Source: Cyanobium sp. N.Huapi 1H5 (GTDB lineage: Bacteria > Cyanobacteriota > Cyanobacteriia > PCC-6307 > Cyanobiaceae). Taken from it: DNA of 64,000 nt. Below are positions 55,189 through 61,582 of the stretch, piece by piece; within the stretch, counting starts at the first letter, position 1; each line of letters starts with the position of its first letter. A program made the translations under genes and the position numbers. Location: NCBI RefSeq assembly GCF_024345535.1, contig NZ_JAGQBH010000004.1:1-64000 (forward strand). The letters run 5' to 3'. The notes below the pieces were generated by a model. It was not told where the DNA came from, ran no database searches, and saw nothing but the letters and a program-made list of their open reading frames with translations.

Positions 55189-56100
55189 ATGCCTGCGCCG
55201 ATCACGCTCTTCGGGGCCACCAGCCCGAGCGGCCAGGCCCTGATCGCTCTGGCCGGCGGGCGGGAGCTGGTGGTGGCGGGGCGACGGGCGCCGCTGCCGC
55301 CGATGGGTGGCGGCGATCCACCACCCTTCCTGCGCTGCGACCTGGAGGACACCGGCGCCGGGGCCGAGGTGCCGGCGGGGCTGCTGATCAGCTTTGCCCC
55401 GATCTGGTCGTTCGCCCCCTGGCTGGAGCGCTGCGCCGAGCGCGACCCGGCCGGCTTCGGCCGGCTGCAGGGGGTGATCGCCTGCTCCTCCTCCTCGGTG
55501 ATCACCAAACGCTTCGCCGCCAATCGCTTCGACCGCGATCTGGTGCAGCGCCTGCGGCAGGCGGAGGAGTCGCTGAGCCGGACCTGCGCCGCCCACGCCC
55601 GCCCCCTGCGAATCCTGGCCCCCACCCTGATCTACGGCCAGGCCGGCCCCCTGGGTGATCGCAACCTCAGCCGGCTGCGCCAGCTGCTGCGCCGCCTGCC
55701 CCTGCTGCCCCTGCCCGGCGAAGGAGGGCTGCGCCAGCCCATCCACTGCCGCCAGCTGGCCGCCGTGGCCCTGCACCTGGCCGACCGCCTGGCCGAGGAC
55801 GGCTTCGACCTGTCCCAACCGGTGCACCTCCCCCTCGGCGGCGACGACACCCTGAGCTACGCCGCCATGCTCCGGCGCCTGCAGGACGCGACCGACCGGG
55901 GGGATCGGGCCCGCCGCTGCCGCCTGCTGGCGTTGCCGCCGCGCCTGTTCCTGTCCCTCGCCTCGCCGCTGCTGCTGCTGTCCCCGAAGCGCTTCGAGGC
56001 GGTGCTGCGCATGGGCGCCGACCTGGCCGGCTTCACACCGGCCCACCACCTTCTCGGGGGATCCCCCGAACCCTTTCCCGTGCCGCCGCTGGTGCCATGA
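55189..56100 (+). CDS. SDR-like NDP-sugar epimerase/dehydratase, catalytic Tyr not seen
   Basis: A 303-aa extended-SDR-like protein. The nucleotide-binding opening is ITLFGATSPSGQALIALAGG (GATSPSGQ instead of GGAGFIG). ACSSSSVITKRFAANRFDRD lies where an active SDR has Ser and Tyr-x3-Lys, but no Tyr-x3-Lys is present there. LRILAPTLIYGQAGPLGDRN and RQPIHCRQLAAVALHLADRL resemble the later parts of the fold. It may be a non-catalytic or differently acting reductase that works with the adjacent glycosyl-1-phosphate transferase, which it overlaps as ATGA. It is often paired in cyanobacteria with WecA-like genes, as I recall it, but I cannot check this. Confidence 0.7.
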   Translation: MPAPITLFGATSPSGQALIALAGGRELVVAGRRAPLPPMGGGDPPPFLRCDLEDTGAGAEVPAGLLISFAPIWSFAPWLERCAERDPAGFGRLQGVIACSSSSVITKRFAANRFDRDLVQRLRQAEESLSRTCAAHARPLRILAPTLIYGQAGPLGDRNLSRLRQLLRRLPLLPLPGEGGLRQPIHCRQLAAVALHLADRLAEDGFDLSQPVHLPLGGDDTLSYAAMLRRLQDATDRGDRARRCRLLALPPRLFLSLASPLLLLSPKRFEAVLRMGADLAGFTPAHHLLGGSPEPFPVPPLVP

Positions 56101-57035
56101 CCCCCCTGCACGGCCCGGCCTTCCTGCTGCTGGGCGCCGGCCTCGGCGCGCTGCTGCTGCACCGGCTGCTGCCCCTGCTGCGGCGCCGGCTGGTGGATCA
56201 GCCCAACGCCCGCAGCTCCCATCAACGACCCACCCCCAGGGGCGGCGGGCTGGCCTTCGTGCTCGTGGGCAGCGCCCTGGCTCCCCTGGCGGGGGAGGGC
56301 TGGCCGGCCTGGGTCCCCCTGATCGGCCTGCCGCTGGCCCTGGTGGGCCTGCTGGACGACCGCCTCGACCTGCCGGCCGCCTGGCGCTACGGCGTGCAGA
56401 TCGCCACGGCCCTGGCCCTGGTGGCGATCTCACCCCTGGCCCTTCCCTGGTGGCTGGTGCCGGTGGCGGTGTTCGCGGCCACGGCAGTGATCAACTTCGT
56501 CAACTTCAGCGACGGGCTCGACGGCCTCGTCGCCGGCTGCGCCGCGGTGCTGCTGACCGTGGCGGTGCTGGCGCTGCCCCCCGAAGGCGGCCGCGGCCTG
56601 CTGCCGCTGATCGGGGCCCTGCTCAGCTTCCTGGCCTGGAACTGGAGCCCGGCCAAGGTGTTCATGGGCGATGTGGGCAGCACCTTCCTGGGGGCGGTCA
56701 TCGCCGGGATGGTGCTGCAGCAGGCCACGCCCGCCCTGGCCCTGGGGCTGCTGCTGGCGGGCTTCCCGCTGCTGGGGGATGCCTGCCTCTGCGTCCTGCG
56801 CCGGCTGGCCGCGGGGCAACCCATCTTCCAGGCCCACCGCCTGCACCTCTATCAGCGCCTGCATCAGGCCGGCTGGCCCCATGCCCGGGTGGCCCTGCTC
56901 TACATCGGCGCCACCGCCCTGCTCGGGGCCGCCCTGCTCCTCCAGGGCCTGCCCCTGGAACTCGGCCTGCTGCTGCTGGAGCTGGCTCTGGGCCTGTGGC
57001 TCGATCGGCACCAGGCGGTCCCCTTCTCCCCCTGA
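56097..57035 (+). CDS. WecA/MraY-family glycosyl-1-phosphate transferase
   Basis: An integral membrane enzyme that transfers a sugar 1-phosphate (often GlcNAc-1-P) from a UDP-sugar to undecaprenyl phosphate and so starts a lipid-linked glycan. The 312-aa protein has about ten helices. Motifs are RLVDQPNARSSHQRPTPRGG, the VGLLDDRLDLPAAWRY Asp pair, NFVNFSDGLDGLVAG, VFMGDVGSTFLG and the C-terminal QAHRLHLYQRLHQAGW, the His-rich loop of the WecA/WbpL group rather than MraY. The start overlaps the SDR-like gene's stop by 4 bp. It is the only initiating transferase seen in the window. Confidence 0.9.
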   Translation: MTPLHGPAFLLLGAGLGALLLHRLLPLLRRRLVDQPNARSSHQRPTPRGGGLAFVLVGSALAPLAGEGWPAWVPLIGLPLALVGLLDDRLDLPAAWRYGVQIATALALVAISPLALPWWLVPVAVFAATAVINFVNFSDGLDGLVAGCAAVLLTVAVLALPPEGGRGLLPLIGALLSFLAWNWSPAKVFMGDVGSTFLGAVIAGMVLQQATPALALGLLLAGFPLLGDACLCVLRRLAAGQPIFQAHRLHLYQRLHQAGWPHARVALLYIGATALLGAALLLQGLPLELGLLLLELALGLWLDRHQAVPFSP

Positions 57036-57379
57036 ACGGGCAGTAACGTCAAACGGTGCAGGTATTGCCACGGCCATGATCCATTCCGACATCACACTAT
57101 TGGTGTGTGAGAATGACGATCTCCTTTGGATTGCCTAGCCTTGGTCGGTCCAACCGGTGCCAATCACTCCTGTCAGGCATCCGCAGGGTTCCTGTTCTTC
57201 TGAACGGCCCCCACGTACAGGCAAGTCATCGACGAAAGACAGCGCTGGCGACCAGCCATTCCGACGTCGCATCCGTCTCCTCGCCGCACCTGGTCTTTTT
57301 CACCGTTGCATTCCCACTGAATTCCCCCCTCCATTTCCACCGAATTCCCTGATTCGTCGATCACCGCCGAACTGAACGA
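57036..57379. promoter_or_regulatory. Long AT-richer leader upstream of dehydratase/exosortase operon
   Basis: This 344-bp region is clearly less GC-rich than the flanking genes. CACAC (57093-57097) and GTGTG (57103-57107) form a 5-bp inverted repeat with a TATTG spacer, about 275 bp before the next gene. It has no following T-run, so an operator is more likely than a terminator. A promoter must lie here because the preceding and following genes do not overlap, but no -35/-10 pair stands out. Short open frames in it lack a ribosome site and are not called. Confidence 0.4.
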
Positions 57380-59317
57380 TTGATCCCCCAGCTCTCATTT
57401 CTTCGTTACGTGCAGAAGCAGCTGCTGGCCCGCAGGCTGCTGCTGGTGGTCTTCGATGGTCTGATGATCGTCGCCTCCTATCTGGGCGCCTTCATCCTGC
57501 GTCTGCCCGACGCCGCCACCTTGAAGGGCTTCATGCCCTCCACGATCCTGCTGCTGCCCCTGGCCGTGATCACCGGCCTGCCCGTGCTGGTGGTCTCGGG
57601 CTGGTATCGGGGGCTCACCCGCTACGCCGGCAGCCATTCCCTCTACGGCCTGGTGCCCCGCTCCGGCGCGATGGTGCTGATCCTGCTGCTGAGCAGCACC
57701 CTGATCGGCGGTGCCCAGCCACCCCGGTCCTTCTGGATCCTCTACTGGCTGCTGTTCACCGGCGGGGCCATCGCCAGCCGCATCGTGCTGCGCGACGTCC
57801 TCGTCCATCACCTGGACCAACGGGAGAACCACTCCCCCGGCCGCTCCCAGGGGGATGGCACGCTGATCTACGGCGCCGGTTCCTCCGGCATGGGTCTGCT
57901 GCTGGCCCTGCGTAACGACCCCCGCTTCCGCATCGTCGGCTTCCTTGATGACGACGAGGGCCTGCAGGGGCGGACCCTCCAGAACATGGCCATCCACTCG
58001 CCCCTGCGGCTGCCCCGTCTGATCGAGCGCCACGGCGTCCGCAAGGTCCTGCTGGCCATGCCGACCATGTCGCGGCGCCGCAAACGGCTGCTGGTGGATC
58101 AGCTCACCCACCGGGGCCTGGAAGTCCTTTCGGTCCCCTCGCTGGCCCAGATGGCCACCGGCCAGAGGATCGTCTCCGACCTGCAGCCGGTGGCGATCGA
58201 AGATCTTCTCGGCCGCGAACCCTCCAACCCCGACCCGGCGCTGCTCAAGGCCGGTGTCGAGGGGAAGGTGGTGCTGGTGACGGGCGCCGGTGGCTCGATC
58301 GGCAGCGAGCTGTGCCGCCAGGTCGTGGCCCTGGGGGCCTCCCGGCTGCTGCTGGTCGAGCGCAACGAGTTCGCCCTCTACGCCATCGAACGGGAGCTCG
58401 GCTCGCAGCCCTGCGGCGTCGAGCTCCATGCCGTCCTCGGCGATGCCTGTGACGCGGAGCGCCTCACCCTGATCTGCCGACAGCACCGGGTCGACACGAT
58501 CTTCCATGCCGCCGCCTACAAGCACGTCCCCCTGGTGGAGGCCAACCTCTGCGCCGGCATCGCCAACAACATCGGCGCCACCGAGGCCGTGATCGCCGCC
58601 ACCCGGGCCTCGGGCGTGAGTCGGCTCACCCTGATCTCCACCGACAAGGCCGTTCGCCCCACCAATGTCATGGGAGCGAGCAAGCGCATCTGCGAACTGC
58701 TGATCCAGGCCGCCGCGGCCGAGATCGAGGCAGGGGGACCGATCCTTTCGATGGTCCGGTTCGGCAACGTGCTGGGCTCCTCCGGCTCGGTGATCCCCCT
58801 GTTCCATCAGCAGATCTCCAGAGGTGGTCCGGTCACCGTCACCCATCCGGCCATCACCCGCTACTTCATGACCATCCCGGAGGCCGTCCAGCTGGTCCTT
58901 CAGGCCACCGGCATGGCCATCGGCGGCGATCTGTTCCTGCTCGACATGGGCGAACCGGTCCGGATCGCCGACCTGGCCCGCCAGATGATCGAACTCTCCG
59001 GGCTGCGGGTGCGCGACGAACACAACAGCGACGGGGACATCGCCATCCACTACACCGGTCTGCGGCCGGGGGAAAAGCTCTACGAGGAGCTCCTGATCAG
59101 CGCCGCCGACCAACCCACCCAGCACCCGCTGATCCGCAGGGCCACCGAACCCCACCGGGACAGCGCACAGCTGGGGCCCCTGATCCAGCAGCTGCATGAA
59201 GCGCTCGCCCAGTGGGACGAAGCCGCCTCGAGCCAACTCCTGCGGCGCCTGGTCCCGGAATACGATCCTGAAGAGGGTCTCCCGGCCTCCCCTCTGGTCG
59301 ACGCCCTGGCCCGATGA
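57380..59317 (+). CDS. WbpM/FlaA1-type nucleotide-sugar 4,6-dehydratase
   Basis: A 645-aa membrane protein of the WbpM/PglF/CapD group, which dehydrates UDP-GlcNAc to a 4-keto-6-deoxy sugar for later amino sugars. About four N-terminal helices (e.g. LLLVVFDGLMIVASYLGAFI and GAMVLILLLSSTLI) precede a CoA-binding-like Rossmann part (LIYGAGSSGMGLLLAL). The catalytic domain starts VVLVTGAGGSIGSELCRQVV (about 301-310), with FHAAAYKHVPLVEANLCAGI and STDKAVRPTNVMGASKR, where the usual SDR tyrosine is Met (SMK triad) as in WbpM. RPGEKLYEELL closes it. TTG 57380 is the start, and its end overlaps the exosortase start. Confidence 0.93.
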   Translation: MIPQLSFLRYVQKQLLARRLLLVVFDGLMIVASYLGAFILRLPDAATLKGFMPSTILLLPLAVITGLPVLVVSGWYRGLTRYAGSHSLYGLVPRSGAMVLILLLSSTLIGGAQPPRSFWILYWLLFTGGAIASRIVLRDVLVHHLDQRENHSPGRSQGDGTLIYGAGSSGMGLLLALRNDPRFRIVGFLDDDEGLQGRTLQNMAIHSPLRLPRLIERHGVRKVLLAMPTMSRRRKRLLVDQLTHRGLEVLSVPSLAQMATGQRIVSDLQPVAIEDLLGREPSNPDPALLKAGVEGKVVLVTGAGGSIGSELCRQVVALGASRLLLVERNEFALYAIERELGSQPCGVELHAVLGDACDAERLTLICRQHRVDTIFHAAAYKHVPLVEANLCAGIANNIGATEAVIAATRASGVSRLTLISTDKAVRPTNVMGASKRICELLIQAAAAEIEAGGPILSMVRFGNVLGSSGSVIPLFHQQISRGGPVTVTHPAITRYFMTIPEAVQLVLQATGMAIGGDLFLLDMGEPVRIADLARQMIELSGLRVRDEHNSDGDIAIHYTGLRPGEKLYEELLISAADQPTQHPLIRRATEPHRDSAQLGPLIQQLHEALAQWDEAASSQLLRRLVPEYDPEEGLPASPLVDALAR

Positions 59318-60252
59318 GCAACAGCATCGAGCGAGTCTCCAGCAGCCTCCTTCAGAGGATTCCACCGGCCTGGCGGGCCGCGATTCCTGCCGTTCCCCCG
59401 CCCACGCCCCGCAACCTCTGGCTGGCCCTGGCTGCCGCCGTGGCGGTCCAGAACATCGCCGTCTTCCAGAGCAGCCAAAGCGAGCACATCACCGTGTTCG
59501 CGGTGCTGGTGTGGGGGGGGGCGGTGATCTGCATGGAGGACCAGTTCGAGGACCTCCGGCCCAGGCCGGCCGCCTGGGGACTGGTCATCGGCACCCTGCT
59601 GCTGATCTGGGTCCTGGCCCGCTCGGCGCTGATCCTGCACTGGGACGGCGTGCTGTTCGCCCTGGCGCCGATCGGCGGCCTCAGCCTGGGTCTGATGGCG
59701 GAGAGACCCGCCAGCCTGGGCCGTTTCCGCGATCCGCTGCTCTGCCTGATGCTGCTGCCAAGCTTCGCCCTGCTGATGCGAACCCTGCCGGAGGCCCCCA
59801 TCAGCCTCCTCACAGCCCGCCTCTCCGGTCTGTGGCTGAGCGTGCTCGGGCTTGATGTCGTGGTCAACGCCCGCAGCGTGCTGCTGCCCGGCGGCGGGGT
59901 CCGGGTGCTGGGCCCCTGCAACGGGGTGGACCTGATGGCCCAGATCCTCTGTGTGGGCGTCATCTTCCTGCTGGCCTTTCCGATCCGCTCCTGGGCCAGC
60001 CGCTCCGTGGTGCTGCTGGTGGCGCCGGTGATCGGCCTGGTCTGCAACACCTTCCGGATCGCCCTGCTGGCGGTGTTCGCGGGCAACGGCTATGGCAAAG
60101 GCAGCTGGCTGTTCGATTTCTTCCACGAGAGCACCGGCTCCCTGGTCTTTTCCGGGGTGGCGGTGCTGATCTTCGGCATGGTCTACATGCGGCTGCTGGA
60201 GCGGGAACTTCCCCCCCTGCCCGCGCCGCCCCAGCCGGGGGAAGGGGCGTGA
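59314..60252 (+). CDS. Cyanoexosortase A
   Basis: Exosortases are polytopic cysteine transpeptidases thought to cleave PEP-CTERM tails of secreted proteins, often with extracellular polysaccharide genes nearby. This 312-aa protein has about eight helices (LALAAAVAVQNIAVF, LVIGTLLLIWVLARS, ILCVGVIFLLAFPI and VAPVIGLVCN are visible). The catalytic triad is intact: Cys202 in LGPCNGVDLMAQI, Arg248 in NTFRIALLAVF and His271 in FDFFHESTGSLVF. A basic N-terminal extension precedes the first helix. It overlaps the dehydratase by 4 bp and the partner protein by 4 bp. The subfamily label is from memory of the cyanobacterial group. Confidence 0.9.
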   Translation: MSNSIERVSSSLLQRIPPAWRAAIPAVPPPTPRNLWLALAAAVAVQNIAVFQSSQSEHITVFAVLVWGGAVICMEDQFEDLRPRPAAWGLVIGTLLLIWVLARSALILHWDGVLFALAPIGGLSLGLMAERPASLGRFRDPLLCLMLLPSFALLMRTLPEAPISLLTARLSGLWLSVLGLDVVVNARSVLLPGGGVRVLGPCNGVDLMAQILCVGVIFLLAFPIRSWASRSVVLLVAPVIGLVCNTFRIALLAVFAGNGYGKGSWLFDFFHESTGSLVFSGVAVLIFGMVYMRLLERELPPLPAPPQPGEGA

Positions 60253-60914
60253 TCACGCCGCCCCTGCTGGTGCGGTGGTACGGCGCCCTCGCGATCGCTG
60301 CGTCCCTTCTCGCCACCCAGGCGATCCTGCTGCCCCGCTGGCCAGCGGCTCCGCGGCCCCTGCCGGCCGAGCAGCTGGAGTCGGCGCTGCGCGGGGCCCA
60401 GCTGCTGCCGGCGACGGCCCCCGCCCTCGCCCCGCCCTGGCCGGCGAAGCGCAGCTACGAACTGGCCACCACGGCTCCGGTGGTCCTGCCCCTGCGGGAA
60501 GGGTTCGAGCTGACCCTGATGGGTGGCGCGGTGCGGCAGCGATTCAACTTCCAGACCAGTGTCATCGGGAGGGAGCAGGCCAGCCTGAGCCTCAGCCAGC
60601 GGCGCCTGATCGGTTCCCCGGTCCCGACGGCCAGGGGACTGACCCAGGATCGCCCCACCCTCCAGACCTGCCTGGTGTCAGGCCCTGGCCCGGCGAGGCC
60701 CTTCGGCGTCACCCGGGAACAGCTCACCACCATCACCGATCGCCTGGCGGTCGGCAGGGACTCCGCCATCGAGAAGGTGATCGGACTCCAGCCCCACCGT
60801 GTCTATGCCTGCACCCTGATCAGCCTGCGTGGCCCCAAGGGCAAGCCCCCCTCCGACCGCCTCTGGCAGCAGGTGCTGGCCGTGGTGGAGCCGGTGCTGC
60901 GAACCCGCACGTGA
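60249..60914 (+). CDS. Cyanoexosortase A-associated protein
   Basis: The 221-aa protein has one N-terminal helix (LLVRWYGALAIAASLLATQA) and an exported domain with SYELATTAPVVLPLREGFEL, IGREQASLSLSQRRLIGSPV, TLQTCLVSGPGP and RVYACTLISLRG. In size, topology and position it matches the partner proteins encoded next to cyanoexosortases, which resemble EpsI in role but are unrelated by motif. Two cysteines may form a disulfide. The GTG at 60249 overlaps the exosortase stop (GTGA), so the pair is tightly coupled and probably acts as one complex. Confidence 0.8.
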   Translation: MITPPLLVRWYGALAIAASLLATQAILLPRWPAAPRPLPAEQLESALRGAQLLPATAPALAPPWPAKRSYELATTAPVVLPLREGFELTLMGGAVRQRFNFQTSVIGREQASLSLSQRRLIGSPVPTARGLTQDRPTLQTCLVSGPGPARPFGVTREQLTTITDRLAVGRDSAIEKVIGLQPHRVYACTLISLRGPKGKPPSDRLWQQVLAVVEPVLRTRT

Positions 60915-60951
60915 GCGCAACCGACAAGCGCCACCCGTGGAGGGCACGCCG

Positions 60952-61539
60952 ATGATGGGCCCCCTGCGGCGGTTTCTCCAGGGCCTGAGGCAGGAGCGGC
61001 CCCTGCCGCCGATGCCCGACCGCTCCCTGCCCTGCAGCTGGGTGCTCAACGGTCAGCTGGCGATCGGTCCCATGCCGCGCACGGCCAGGCATTGGCAACA
61101 GCTGGAGGAGGCCGGGATCCGCAGCCGCTTCAGCTGCTGCTACCCGGAGGAGGAAAGCGCTCTGATCGTTCCCACCGGCTGGAGCAGCGACCGGGTCTCC
61201 CTGCCCGACCACAGGCAGCAGGAGCCGCTGCGCCAGGAGCGACTGGCCCTGGCCCTGGCGAGGGCGGAAGCGCTGGTGAACCAGGCCGCTCCCATCTATC
61301 TGCACTGCATGGCGGGGTACGAACGCTCCCCCCTTCTCGCTGTTGGCCTGACGGCCCGACTGCGTGGCATCGATCCGCTGGCGGCCCTGGCCTGGGTGCG
61401 TCGCTGCCACCCGATGGCCATGCCCATCTATGACCACCTCGTGATGCTCGAAATGCTGCTCTCCACCCGCCCAGCCAAGGGCGACGGGTGGGAGACGGGG
61501 CCGGTGGAGCCCCTCCTCGGAGGGGGGAAGGGCCCCTGA
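60952..61539 (+). CDS. Dual-specificity/tyrosine phosphatase-like protein
   Basis: A 195-aa cysteine-based phosphatase with the signature HCMAGYERS (Cys119, Arg125; C-x5-R) that fits H-C-x-x-G-x-x-R-S. An upstream DR-type region (WLNGQLAIGPMPRTARHWQQ, ending near VSLPDH) is the general-acid side of the fold; the Asp is probably the one in LPDH. GGAGGG at 60939-60944 is a strong ribosome site 7 bp before ATG 60952 (a second ATG follows at once). It is tail to tail with the Wzc-like tyrosine kinase, 43 bp apart, and so is a candidate to reverse that kinase's autophosphorylation. Confidence 0.85.
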   Translation: MMGPLRRFLQGLRQERPLPPMPDRSLPCSWVLNGQLAIGPMPRTARHWQQLEEAGIRSRFSCCYPEEESALIVPTGWSSDRVSLPDHRQQEPLRQERLALALARAEALVNQAAPIYLHCMAGYERSPLLAVGLTARLRGIDPLAALAWVRRCHPMAMPIYDHLVMLEMLLSTRPAKGDGWETGPVEPLLGGGKGP

Positions 61540-61549
61540 AACGGGCCCT
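61529..61549. repeat. Hairpin between phosphatase and kinase genes
   Basis: AGGGCCC (61529-61535) and GGGCCCT (61543-61549) form a perfect 7-bp stem with a 7-nt loop that holds the phosphatase stop codon. No T-run follows on either strand. It could block transcription from both convergent genes, but an effective intrinsic terminator is doubtful. The next bases repeat GAACCCT in direct order (61560-61566 and 61578-61584). Confidence 0.35.
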
Positions 61550-61582
61550 CACCTGCAGCGAACCCTGAGCTGAAACGAACCC

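Noticed and set aside
60248-60914. Calling the exosortase partner EpsI
   Set aside because: It lacks the usual EpsI motifs and is better described as the partner protein typical of cyanoexosortases.
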